Assembly (NCBI GenBank): GCA_021405325.1
Contig: QWII01000019.1
Location: forward strand, 164,772-228,771
DNA from: Caldilinea sp. CFX5
GTDB lineage: Bacteria; Chloroflexota; Anaerolineae; Caldilineales; Caldilineaceae
DNA length: 64,000 nucleotides
Direction: 5' to 3'
The position numbers and the translations under genes were made by a program. The notes beneath the pieces are model-generated. The model searched no databases. It saw nothing but the letters and a program-made list of their open reading frames with translations, and was not told the DNA's origin. Shown here one piece after another: positions 44,783 to 54,100 of the stretch. Each line of letters opens with the position of its first letter. Positions within the stretch are counted from its first letter, which is position 1.

Positions 44783-45574
44783 ATGGATCAACCAATCTGG
44801 ACAAATGACTGGAGCTACTTTGCTACCTGGCGCGATGGCGTCTTTGCTTTTGTCAGTCTTGCCTTTATTATCTTGCTGATTATTTGGTGGCGACAGCAGA
44901 CGCGGCAGTGGTTCCGGGTGGCGGTGGGCACGTTGCTGCTGGCGCTGCTGTTGAGCATCGGCAGCTACTATCTCTTTGTGGTGCCGGTGCATTTTGCCGG
45001 TTGTCCGGCCGGTTGTCCCGGCTGGCGCGGCTATCCGCGACCCATTGCCCAGATTGAATTGAACGGCGCCACGCAAATTGCCGCGGTGGACTTTGCGCTC
45101 AACACCTTGTTCCTCTGGACACTCTGGCTGGTCGCGTTTTTGCTCTGGCGGCTGCTGGCGCTGGCGCTACGGTGGGAACAACGGTCGCGCCAAGCGCGGC
45201 TGCTCTTTGTGCTGGGCTTTGCCGTTCTGCCGTGGGCCATCTTGCCCCGTATTCTCACCCCACCCCAGCCGGCAATCACCGGCGAAGAATTGCGCTTGAT
45301 CACCAACGCCGGTCGCGCCGCTGAGTTTACCTATCGCATCACTGGTTTGTGGATTCAACGACTGGCTGTGGAAGATGTGAAGGTGCTGCAACCCGAAGGC
45401 GAAGCCAACCTGGAGACGGTCAACCGCGTCGGCAGTCAGGTCTGTCTCCGTGGCTACACCTACTTCTTTGTCCCCTGGCGCCGCTACCGCATCGATCTCG
45501 ACGGCATCGGTCGCACGGCATTGCGGTTGACCGAATTGTCGCTGGCAGAAGCTTGCTGGGCATCGACCCATTGA
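44783..45574 (+). CDS. Polytopic membrane protein of unknown function
   Basis: 264 residues from ATG 44783 (M-D-Q-P-I-W-T-N). Earlier in-frame starts at 44690 and 44723 lie in the inverted repeat and are less likely. Four hydrophobic helices are visible (about 18-38, 44-64, 101-122, 133-152), with a Cys-Pro rich loop (C-P-A-G-C-P-G-W) between the second and third; the last ~95 residues are soluble. Third gene of the membrane-protein cluster. Confidence 0.65.
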   Translation: MDQPIWTNDWSYFATWRDGVFAFVSLAFIILLIIWWRQQTRQWFRVAVGTLLLALLLSIGSYYLFVVPVHFAGCPAGCPGWRGYPRPIAQIELNGATQIAAVDFALNTLFLWTLWLVAFLLWRLLALALRWEQRSRQARLLFVLGFAVLPWAILPRILTPPQPAITGEELRLITNAGRAAEFTYRITGLWIQRLAVEDVKVLQPEGEANLETVNRVGSQVCLRGYTYFFVPWRRYRIDLDGIGRTALRLTELSLAEACWASTH

Positions 45575-45695
45575 GCCGGCTTGCGCAACAGGCGCCTTGA
45601 TCCACACGCACAACACAAGAAGTAAGCTATCATCGTTGTAAGCAGTATCCTTGCCTTACCTGACATTGGACAAAACGGCAATCGCGTCAGCAATC

Positions 45696-45705
45696 TTGCG
45701 TAAAT
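45696..45705 (+). promoter_or_regulatory. Copy of TTGCGTAAAT upstream of a DUF3307-like gene
   Basis: Exact match to the 10-mer at 33638 and 33657 (and to 16119-16128 inverted), 105 bases before the start at 45810. Nothing else of note is seen in the 45575-45809 gap. Confidence 0.35.
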
Positions 45706-45809
45706 TCGGTTATAGCCTACAACAAATAAAGCAACAATAGCGTATACAAAACGTTGATAGTGATAATATCAATGATTGAACGCGATATTGAACGCGGCGA
45801 GGATAACCC

Positions 45810-46394
45810 ATGAATTTGTTGCTTACATTGCTCATTGCCCACTTATTTGCCGATTTCCCCTTACAGACCAACGCCCTGGCCAGGCTAAAGGAAAAACGTT
45901 GGCTGGGGGTCTTCCTCCATGTGCTGGTTCATGTTGCGGTGATGGCGCTCTTGCTGGACAAGCCGAACCGCTACTGGGCTTTGCTGCTCGGCGTTGGCGC
46001 CGTTCACTTTCTCATCGACGCTATCAAGCTGCTCTGCCCCGGCGCCAAAGGAATTGCCTACTTTCTGCTGGATCAAGCGCTCCATGTCACCACCCTTTGG
46101 CTGGCGGCAACCTGGGCGCAACGTCTCTGGCAGCCGGCGCCTATGGGCATTTTGCCCGACGTCTGGTTGCTACCACTTTTGCTGGGCGCCTTGATTCCAG
46201 CCGGCATGGTCTTGCTGTGGCTATGGGCCAATAGTCTCAGTCAGGAGTATACGGCGCGTTTTTATCTGCTGGATTGGGCAAAGTATCAGTTGTTGGCCGT
46301 CGAGCAGCGCATTGGGTTGCTCCTATTAGCGGTTGTCTTCTTACAACCGGCCCTGCAAGCCCTGCCTCAGCTTATTCGCGGGATCTGGCGCTAA
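45810..46394 (+). CDS. DUF3307-type membrane protein
   Basis: 194 residues with about five hydrophobic helices. The N-terminus A-H-L-F-A-D-F-P-L-Q-T, the H-V-L-V-H segment and V-H-F-L-I-D-A-I-K are the conserved His/Asp patterns of DUF3307 proteins, which may bind a metal in the membrane. GAGG precedes the ATG. Role unknown. Confidence 0.75.
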   Translation: MNLLLTLLIAHLFADFPLQTNALARLKEKRWLGVFLHVLVHVAVMALLLDKPNRYWALLLGVGAVHFLIDAIKLLCPGAKGIAYFLLDQALHVTTLWLAATWAQRLWQPAPMGILPDVWLLPLLLGALIPAGMVLLWLWANSLSQEYTARFYLLDWAKYQLLAVEQRIGLLLLAVVFLQPALQALPQLIRGIWR

Positions 46395-46433
46395 GGCAAA
46401 ACCGCATCAAGGTTTGGGGATAGGGGGTGACGA

Positions 46434-46742
46434 TTAGTTCGATAATTCGGGCACAATGGCTTTGTAACACATGCCGGTCTGTCGCCGTTCGTGGGGCACA
46501 AGAAGGAGATCGAGCTTACCAAGGCGTGGGTGTGAGAGTTGGTAGGTGCGCGTGGGTAGAACCGGATGCTGCGGCCCTTGAAAGATGACGGAAAATGCCT
46601 TTGTATTCTCTTGCGGCTTCGGCTCGGTGCGCAGTTGGGTAGCATCTTGCACCGAAGCCAGGGCCAATGACATGGTCAGCAACGGATTGAGTTGGAGCTG
46701 AAACGGTTGATATAGATGAGTAGCAAAGTCATGCTGCGTCAT
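46434..46742 (-). CDS. DUF6916-like small protein
   Basis: 102 residues. F-Q-G-P-Q-H-P-V-L-P-T-R-T-Y-Q-L-S-H-P, then L-G-K-L-D-L-L-L-V-P-H and M-C-Y-K-A, follow the pattern of DUF6916 proteins found next to phage-tail-like or contractile genes, though none is seen here. GGAG precedes the start. It is the only supported gene between 46395 and 46981. Confidence 0.6.
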   Translation of the reverse strand: MTQHDFATHLYQPFQLQLNPLLTMSLALASVQDATQLRTEPKPQENTKAFSVIFQGPQHPVLPTRTYQLSHPRLGKLDLLLVPHERRQTGMCYKAIVPELSN

Positions 46743-46981
46743 AAAAGGCTCTCCGTAATGATAGACAAAGGCAATGATCGTATTGTAATCGGTAAGGTAT
46801 AGTATAAAGGATGTAGGCGAATCGAACGCTTACACTTTACTTACCGTTTGTTGTCATTTATTACAAAACGCTTAAATTCAGCCTTGCCAACTGACAGAAA
46901 GCTATTTGTAAGGAATTTGTTTACAAAAAAGCAAGGACGCATTTTGTGCCACGGTGCGAACAGGCCTTGGGTGTTCGGTGA

Positions 46982-47524
46982 TTACTGCTTCTGCGCTCGT
47001 TTCTGGGCCAGCAGCGCCTGGTTCCGTTCGCGTACAATCTGCAAGCTGGTATTCTCCCCCGGCTCTGTCGTCAATTCCAGACGATCCACCCATTTGACGC
47101 TGGTAAAACAGCGCCCGCCAAAGAGCGCCAATCGCCAGGGCGCGCCATGTTCAAGGGTAAGCGGTTGACCATTGAGCCGATCCGCCAACAGTGCATTGGC
47201 CGCCTCCGCCATTGAAATCGGCACCACATAGTCGCCCGACCCAGCGCGAATATAAGTAGCCGCCGGCAACGGGTGGGCCAGTTGGATCACATCGAGCAAG
47301 CGATAGCCGCCCCACTGTTGATCCGGCACCGTCCATTTGCCGTCACAGAGAAAATCTTCGGTAAAGCTGGTGCGCGGCATAGTGGCCCAAGCGGCGGCGA
47401 GATCGGCAGCCGTTAAGTGTTGTGGTCGCGCCACCAGCCCGCTGATCTGCAAGGTCGGGTTGGCCGCCCAGGTGATAGCGACGGCGGGGATCTCATGATG
47501 GGGTAATTCACGTAAACGTTCCAT
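46982..47524 (-). CDS. Molybdopterin-binding oxidoreductase (sulfite oxidase family)
   Basis: 180 residues. T-E-D-F-L-C-D-G-K-W places C60 as the molybdenum ligand, followed by W-G-G-Y-R-L-L-D-V, matching the Mo-cofactor core of sulfite-oxidase-like proteins. It has only this core domain, without the haem or dimerisation domains, and no signal peptide. It starts 9 bases after the ModA stop, so both are made from one transcript. Substrate unknown. Confidence 0.8.
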   Translation of the reverse strand: MERLRELPHHEIPAVAITWAANPTLQISGLVARPQHLTAADLAAAWATMPRTSFTEDFLCDGKWTVPDQQWGGYRLLDVIQLAHPLPAATYIRAGSGDYVVPISMAEAANALLADRLNGQPLTLEHGAPWRLALFGGRCFTSVKWVDRLELTTEPGENTSLQIVRERNQALLAQKRAQKQ

Positions 47525-47533
47525 AAGTTGGTC

Positions 47534-48370
47534 CTACCTTTCTGCGAGCGGCATAAAGCCGGCGTCTTCCAGGATCTGCTGTCCTTCGGGGGAGAGGAGA
47601 TAACCAATAAATTGCTGGGCAAGAGCGGCGTGCGGGCTATCGCTCAGGGGGGCGATAGGATAGCCGGCAATCGTGTTCAGATTGTCGGGGATGTCGATGC
47701 GCTGCACCTGCTCCGCCGCGACCGGCGTCACATCCGAACGGTAGACAATCCCGGCGTCAGCCTCCCCCAGCGTCACCTTGGCCAGGACGGTGCGCACATT
47801 CTCTTCATAGGAGACCACATTGGTCAACACGGCAGCACGATAACCAGCGCCCAGGCTGCCATCCGCTTCTGCTTTATCCAGAAAATCAAGCGAATATTGA
47901 CCGACCGGGACTTCTTTGGCTGCCAGCACAATTTTCAAGCCCGGCTTGGCCAAATCAGCCAGGACGGCAACACCGGCAGGATTGTCCACCGGGGTGACGA
48001 CCACCAGCCGGTTGCGGACAAAGATCTGTTCCATCCCGCTGACGACGCGTCCACTTTCTATTGCCACACCCATTTGACGGGCATTGGCCGAAGCAAAGAG
48101 ATCCGCCGGCGCACCCTGACCGATCTGTTGGGCCAACTGTTGGGAACCGCCAAAGTTAAAGACCACCTCAACGCCAGGGTGAGCCGGCGAAAAATTCTTA
48201 CCGATGGTTTGGAAGGCGTCGGTTAAAGAAGCGGCGGCAAAGATGGTGAGGGTCGTTTGCTCTGTAACCGCGTCCCCGTTGCTGGTAGCGGCAGGTGTGG
48301 CAATGGGCGCACAAGCGGCTAATACCAGACTGAGGGTAAGCATCAAAACGTTCGGCAATACTCGGCGCAT
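47534..48370 (-). CDS. modA: Molybdate ABC transporter substrate-binding lipoprotein
   Basis: 278 residues. The lipobox L-V-L-A-A-C puts the lipid anchor on C20. A-A-A-S-L-T-D-A-F and G-S-Q-Q-L-A-Q-Q-I-x-x-G-A-P-A-D-L-F-A-S are the standard ModA motifs that hold the oxyanion. It should deliver molybdate (or tungstate) to a ModBC permease, but no modB or modC is present in the window. It lies between a PadR regulator and a molybdoenzyme. Confidence 0.9.
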   Translation of the reverse strand: MRRVLPNVLMLTLSLVLAACAPIATPAATSNGDAVTEQTTLTIFAAASLTDAFQTIGKNFSPAHPGVEVVFNFGGSQQLAQQIGQGAPADLFASANARQMGVAIESGRVVSGMEQIFVRNRLVVVTPVDNPAGVAVLADLAKPGLKIVLAAKEVPVGQYSLDFLDKAEADGSLGAGYRAAVLTNVVSYEENVRTVLAKVTLGEADAGIVYRSDVTPVAAEQVQRIDIPDNLNTIAGYPIAPLSDSPHAALAQQFIGYLLSPEGQQILEDAGFMPLAER

Positions 48371-48403
48371 AAAAACCTTTCACTGTTGCTGAGTAAAAAA
48401 CGC

Positions 48404-48958
48404 TCAAGCAATAACGACGGCGGGGAGCGCCTCTTGACAGAGCAATAACCAGGTCAGGAAGGATTCGACCTGGGTTACCCGAAAATGATGGACAGCCTGC
48501 GCAAAGGGATCGGTAGCAGAAACGGTATCGCTCTGCTCCTGCAATTCAGCCAGCCATTGCCGACAGGTCAACACCTGCTGGTCTAGTAATGGAGCCACAA
48601 CCGCCGGCCCCTGGCGATAGGCAAAGTAGAGCTTTGCCAGAAATTCCAGTCGCATCTGCCGCCCATGCGTGACCGGCGTGGTCAACCACTGCTCAAAGGC
48701 GCTGCGACCGGCGGCGGTCAACGAATAGACTTTACGCGGGGGGCGCGCCTCTTGCGGTTGCAGCGTGGTGACGAGATATTCCTCATCTTCCAACTTGGTG
48801 AGCAAGGCATAAAGTTGGCTCTGCTTCATCCGCCAGACTTGCCACAACCCCTGCGCCGCCGACAACTGCTGGTAGATCTCATAACCGTGGGTCGGCTGGT
48901 CATAGACAAAGCCCAGTAACGCATATTCAACGGTGAGGGTGGTCGCAGATGTTTTCAT
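48404..48958 (-). CDS. PadR-family transcriptional regulator
   Basis: 184 residues from ATG 48958. The N-terminal winged helix reads A-L-L-G-F-V-Y-D-Q-P-T-H-G-Y-E-I-Y with R-K-V-Y-S-L-T-A-A-G-R, both PadR signatures; the helical C-terminal half dimerises. First gene of a presumed PadR-ModA-molybdoenzyme operon (33-base gap to modA). PadR proteins usually answer to small aromatic or cationic molecules rather than molybdate. Confidence 0.85.
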   Translation of the reverse strand: MKTSATTLTVEYALLGFVYDQPTHGYEIYQQLSAAQGLWQVWRMKQSQLYALLTKLEDEEYLVTTLQPQEARPPRKVYSLTAAGRSAFEQWLTTPVTHGRQMRLEFLAKLYFAYRQGPAVVAPLLDQQVLTCRQWLAELQEQSDTVSATDPFAQAVHHFRVTQVESFLTWLLLCQEALPAVVIA

Positions 48959-49081
48959 AGTCTGATTACTCAAAATCTGAATATCCAAGTTATAAGTAAT
49001 TGTATCAAGGAAGCATCGACTTGTCAAACCAGGGAATGACAGCAGGTATATTTCAACGCTGGAGCAGGGTTGAGATGATCA

Positions 49082-49159
49082 GGGCAAGAGTGCCGGGGAC
49101 GGGCGACCCGATGTTGCGTATGACCAACCGACACTCGCCCGTCCCCCGCACTCTTGCCC
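49082..49159. repeat. 25-bp inverted repeat between divergent genes
   Basis: Arms 49082-49106 and 49135-49159 pair with one mismatch (GGGCAAGAGTGC type), loop 28 bases. It lies between the PadR and radical SAM start sites. TTGCGTAAAC at 49275-49284 is close to the shared 10-mer. Confidence 0.75.
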
Positions 49160-49295
49160 CAGCCGACAATACACCCAGTAACAGGCGACTTGTTCAAGCA
49201 AACAACTTGTGCGATAATCGACCGCAACGTGCCCCCCAAGCCCCAGCCCTATCTTGATCAACCAACACCATTGCTTGCGTAAACGAAAGTGTTTT

Positions 49296-50294
49296 ATGAC
49301 GATTACCGCCACAACCCAATCCATTCTAGACAAAGTCACCGACGGTGGTCGCATGAGCCGTGACGAGGCGTTGTATCTGCTCGGCCTGCCGCTCCACTCT
49401 GACGATTGTTATCTCCTGATGGCGGCAGCCAACCGCTTCTCTCATACCCAGGCGCAGAGCCGTGGCACGATCTATTCACAAGTCGGTATCAATGTCTGGC
49501 CCTGCCCGGAGAATTGTGATTTTTGCTATCTGGGGAGCAAACATGGGCTAATCAAGGAGTTGCACGAATTAAGCCCGGTGGAAGTCACCAATGCCGCCTT
49601 GAACTTTGAAGTCGCCGGCGCTGATGAAGTCTATTTGATGACGACTGCCAACTACCCCTTCGACCAATTTATTGAAATCGGCCAGACCGTGCGGCGGGCG
49701 CTCCAGCCCCAGACCATTCTGGTCGCCAACATCGGTGACTTCAAGCAAGCGGAGGCGTATCGGCTGGTCGATGCGGGCTTTGATGGCGTTTACCATGTCT
49801 ACCGTTTTCGCGAAGGGGCTGAAACCGAAATTGAACCGGAACGACGGCGCGCCACCTTTGCCGCCATTCGCGCAGCCGGTCTCGACCTGCGCTATTGTAT
49901 CGAACCGATCGGGCCGGAGCATAGCGCTGCGGAAATTGTCGAACAGATGGCATTGGCGCAAGCCTTTGGCGCAACGATCCTCTCGGTCATGCGGCGGATT
50001 CCGGTGGCCGGCACCCCTTATGCTGGGCTGGGCCATCTGTCGGAAATCGAGATTGCCAGGGTTGTGGCGATTGCGCGGCTCTTTTTGGGTGAGCAGGTGC
50101 GCCAAATGGGTGTGCATGAGCCAAGCATGGTCAGCTTGCGCGCCGGCGCGCATCGCATCTGCGCCGAGGTGGGCATGAATCCCCGCGACCGCGCCGTGGA
50201 TACGGCCAAAGGGCGGGGTCTCTCGGTGGCGGCCTGTGAACAGATGCTCTGGGAAGCGGGGTTCGCACACGGGCGCCGACAACTACAGCGCTGA
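49296..50294 (+). CDS. Radical SAM enzyme, BioB/HydE-like
   Basis: 332 residues from ATG 49296; the earlier start at 49254 is less supported. The iron-sulfur motif is C-P-E-N-C-D-F-C (C70, C74, C77), the C-x3-C-x2-C that holds the 4Fe-4S cluster, followed by Y-L-G. The barrel and M-R-R-I-P-V-A-G-T-P-Y end block resemble biotin-synthase-type proteins, but context gives no biotin genes, so it could instead be a HydE- or methylornithine-synthase-like or unknown member. Its end overlaps the convergent Fur gene by 12 bases. Confidence 0.8.
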   Translation: MTITATTQSILDKVTDGGRMSRDEALYLLGLPLHSDDCYLLMAAANRFSHTQAQSRGTIYSQVGINVWPCPENCDFCYLGSKHGLIKELHELSPVEVTNAALNFEVAGADEVYLMTTANYPFDQFIEIGQTVRRALQPQTILVANIGDFKQAEAYRLVDAGFDGVYHVYRFREGAETEIEPERRRATFAAIRAAGLDLRYCIEPIGPEHSAAEIVEQMALAQAFGATILSVMRRIPVAGTPYAGLGHLSEIEIARVVAIARLFLGEQVRQMGVHEPSMVSLRAGAHRICAEVGMNPRDRAVDTAKGRGLSVAACEQMLWEAGFAHGRRQLQR

Positions 50295-50723
50295 TGCTTC
50301 GGCGCGACAGTGGGCGCAGAGGCCGGTCAGGAGCAGATGCGGGGCGTCGATGAGAAAGCCATACCGTTCCGCAATGGCAATTTGCAAAGCGACCATGGGT
50401 TCGGCATCAATTGCCAGTTCTTGATGGCAGCGCCGGCAGAGCAGATGGTGATGGGGCGATTGACCGGCGATCTCGTAAACCGTCTCATTCGGGGGGATTT
50501 CCGCTTTGACAATCAAGCCCACGGTAAGCAGAAAGTGCAGCGAACGGTAGACTGTGGCCTGGTTGATGGCCGGCGCTTTCTGTTGGACGCGTTCCAGGAT
50601 CTGGGGCAAGGTGGTGTGACCGCCGCCTTCACAAATCGCATCCATAATCACCTGGCGCTGCGGCGTCATGCGATAGCCCCGCTCGCGCAAAAAAGCGCCG
50701 TAATCCCACGTATTATGACTCAT
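50283..50723 (-). CDS. Fur-family metalloregulator
   Basis: 146 residues from ATG 50723 (GGGGG and AGAGG upstream); a longer start at 50774 lacks support. The winged helix has M-T-P-Q-R-Q-V-I-M and N-Q-A-T-V-Y-R-S-L; metal sites include H-H-H (91-93) and the two C-x-x-C pairs (C96/C99, C136/C139) that bind structural zinc. It may sense iron, zinc or peroxide; the motif set alone does not decide. Confidence 0.85.
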   Translation of the reverse strand: MSHNTWDYGAFLRERGYRMTPQRQVIMDAICEGGGHTTLPQILERVQQKAPAINQATVYRSLHFLLTVGLIVKAEIPPNETVYEIAGQSPHHHLLCRRCHQELAIDAEPMVALQIAIAERYGFLIDAPHLLLTGLCAHCRAEASAL

Positions 50724-50861
50724 CCCCCGATCCTCTCGTCGCCAGCGACCAACGTACAGCCGTCCAATCCACACCCAATGTTCCTACGCAACCAAAAACC
50801 GGCGTTCGTCAGCGTGGCGCGCATTCATTGCATTATCCCTGTTCAGTATACCATACCGGCC

Positions 50862-50880
50862 TTGTACAACCATTGTACAA
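50862..50880. promoter_or_regulatory. Two TTGTACAA palindromes one helical turn apart
   Basis: TTGTACAA at 50862-50869 and 50873-50880, 11 bases apart, about 140 bases upstream of the Fur-type gene. The spacing suits a dimer pair. It does not resemble the classic Fur box. Which gene it serves is unclear. Confidence 0.45.
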
Positions 50881-51044
50881 CTGGCCCGCCAATGGTTCTG
50901 CCTTTTGTCTTCCTATCTTCGGCTGGTTGTGTTCAAGATCACACCTGCTCGTTATCTCATACCACAGCCATTCCCACCACTCTTCGATAGACTACTGTCA
51001 CTCACTTCAAGTCGGCTCACCTGGACAGGGTTGCCGTTTAGAAG

Positions 51045-51113
51045 GTAGGTGCGGTGACAAACCGCACAAGTCCATACCCCAGAACTCGTGCAGTTACAAC
51101 AAACTGCACCTAC
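51045..51113. repeat. Branched inverted-repeat structure before the large subtilisin gene
   Basis: GTAGGTGC (51045-51052) pairs with GCACCTAC (51106-51113); inside are two hairpins, TGCGGT/ACCGCA (51050-51066) and GTGCAGTT/AACTGCAC (51088-51109). They share bases at the edges, so the forms compete. It ends 29 bases before the ATG at 51142. Confidence 0.55.
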
Positions 51114-51141
51114 TGTCATCACTGTAGTAAAAGGAGCTGCT

Positions 51142-54100
51142 ATGTACCCTCACCCATTACTCCGTTCGCAACGTTTTCGTCGTGGCTGCCATTGGCTGCT
51201 AATCGTGGCCTTGTTGCTCAATCTGGTCGGCCAGATGGCGCTGCCGGTCACAACCGCGCACGCCGCCGAGGCAACGACCACCGCCACCGGCCCCGTACGC
51301 GTCGCCTATCTCCACCGTGGCGATGCGGCGACCGCCCAATCCTTTGCCGATCTGCTCAACGCTAACGGGTTCACCGTGCAAGCCTTTGGTTTTAGCAGTA
51401 CGCCCGTCGCCCAACCCTTTAAGGTGATGTTACCCCTTATCACCCGTGGCGGTGCGACCGGGGCCGAAGCCGCCACCCCGCAACAGGTTGGCGCACTGCC
51501 CAACTTTGCCGCCTTTGACCTGATCATCATCGCCGCTGACACCGGGGCCGGCGACCAGTGGCAACCTGAAGCCGGTCTGCTGGAAGCCGTGCGCGATGCC
51601 GGTCTGCCGGTGATCGCGCTGGGGGCTGGTGGTCACGCCTTTTTGGGCAAACTCGGTTTACCGATCGGTCATCCGAATGGCAGCAGCAGCACAACCACAA
51701 CCGTCCAGGTCGGTGAGTTAGGCGCAAGCCAGTCGCTATACGAAGGCATGACCTTGCCGGGGGACAACCTGCTGGCAATCTACACCAGCGCCCAGAATGT
51801 CATCGCACCGCCGCTGACCGAAGCGCCGGTGGACGGGGCGCGTCTGGCCGGTTTGCCGGGGGGCGCGAATCTCTACCCGCTGGCCAAGGCTGGTCGCTAT
51901 TTCTTGTGGGGTCTGGCCGGCGCGCCATCTGCCATGACCGACACAGGCAAACAACTTTTCCTCAACCTGGCCCGCTTTGCCACGGAAAAGTGGGAGATCC
52001 AACTGCGCGCCCGCACCTTTACCCCCACGCCGGGGTTGGATGCGGCGTTGGTGACGGCGCTCCAGGGGAGCAGCGGTCTGCACGCCTTTGCCCAACTGAG
52101 CCGTCAGCCCAGTGAAGAGGAACGCAAAGCCCTCAGCGCGATTGGCATTACGCTGGTCAGCTTTGTCGGCGATTCACTCTACACCGCCTTTGTTACCCCG
52201 ACACCCGACGCCAACCACCCGACTTTCCTCGGCCTGGTGCGCTGGCTGGGGCCAATTCAGCCGACCGACAAGATCGATCCTAAAATTGTAGCAGGTCAAT
52301 TTGAACCTTGGGCCGACAATGGCGACGACACGGTCAAGTTGCTCATCCACTTCCATGAGGATGTCGCAGCGGACGCAGCCGTTGCCCAGTTGACCCAAGC
52401 CGGGATTGCCCACCAACCCTTTAGCGAACATGTCTACAGCGCCAACGTTGCCAAGGGCGCGATTGCCCAGGTGGCGGCGCTGGATGGCGTGCGCTGGATC
52501 GAGGAAGGGCCGCTGCCCAACCTGCCGGAAAATGACTCGACCCGTGTTGAAATGAATGTCGATGGTGCACAGGCGGCCAGCATCAACGGTGCGTCGATCT
52601 TCTACGCCGGGCTGGATGGCAGCGGCGTCAAGGTGGCGGTCTTTGATTCAGGTATCAACGCCGATAATTCACCGGGCAACGGTCATAACGACTTTGCCGG
52701 TCGCCTCTTGCGCACAATGGATGACAGCAATAGTCACGGCAGCCACGTCGCCGGTATCATCGGCGCCAGCGGGGCCAACAGTGTGAGCAATTGCCCCTTC
52801 CCAGGTGGTTGCACCGCCTTTCAGATGCGCGGCATGGCTCCCGGTGTGCGCCTGGCCCCCTATGGCGACCGCTCTGCCGGCAACTTTGACGACGCCGTTA
52901 ACAACCACGGTGTCGAGATCAGCAACAGCTCCCAATATCAAACCTGCGGTTCCTACGACGCTCATGCCCAGTTGCTCGACCAATTTATCCGCGGCGACGG
53001 CATGAACGGCGGCACGGCTGTCCCGGCGCACCAGATGGTCAAATCGGCGGGCAATTCCGGTACGAGTGGTCAATATTGCGACGCCGCCGGCTACTTTGCC
53101 GTCACCGGTTCGGCCAAGAATCTGTTGATGGTCGGCGCTTTAGAAGCGCAAAATAACCTCAATCTCCGTTCCAGCAGCAGCCGCGGCCCCACCTGGGATG
53201 GTCGCCTGAAGCCCGATGTCATGGGCATTGGCTGCGGTCACTCGACCGACAACGACAGCCAGGGCTATGTCTCCAAGTGCGGTACGTCAATGGCGGCCCC
53301 GGCTGTGACAGGTATTCTGGCGCTGATGACCGAGCAGTATCATCACTCCTTCGGCGCTGGTCGCCCCCGGCCGTCGACACTGCGGGCCGTCGTCGTGCAG
53401 AACGCCACCGACTTGATTCACGACCCGGCGCAACCCGGCTTTGCCGAATATGGCTGGAATGACCCCGACAGCGGTCAGCCGGTCATCTACCACGCCGGGC
53501 CGGACTGGGCGACAGGCTATGGCATTGCCGACGGTCAGCGCGCCGTCAACGCCATCCGCGCCCATAACTTTGTTGAGGGGACGGTCTCCCCTGGCGATGC
53601 GCAGGACACTTATGTGATCAACGTCCCCGCCGGCACGCCGGAATTGAAGTTCACCCTGGTCTGGGATGATGAACCGGGCAACCCGATGTTAGCTATCACC
53701 GCCGCCCAACTGGTCAACAATCTTGACCTGACGCTGGAAGGCCCCGGCGGCGTGGTGATTCGTCCGTGGGTGCTGGCCCCGTTGCCCGCCTCGGCTGATC
53801 TGCCTGGTGGCGACGCCGACCCGATTGTGCGCAACACCCACATCATGGCAGCGACACGCAATGTGGACAATCTCAACAACACCGAACAGGTGCAGGTGGC
53901 TAACCCCGCCGCCGGCGCGTGGACGATTCGTATCAACGCGGCCAGCCTGCCCAATGGCAACGCCCAACCCTATAGCCTGGCCGGCGACTTCCGCACGCTC
54001 AACATTGTCAGCCCGCAGACCGGCAATGTGGCCGAAGCGGGCGCCCCGGCCAACCCGAATGTGGTGCCGGTGGTGGTGGAAGCCGTGCGCAGCATCGACG

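Noticed and set aside
46848..47168. 106-codon plus-strand ORF
   Set aside because: Runs antisense into the molybdoenzyme gene; no start signal and no recognisable protein.
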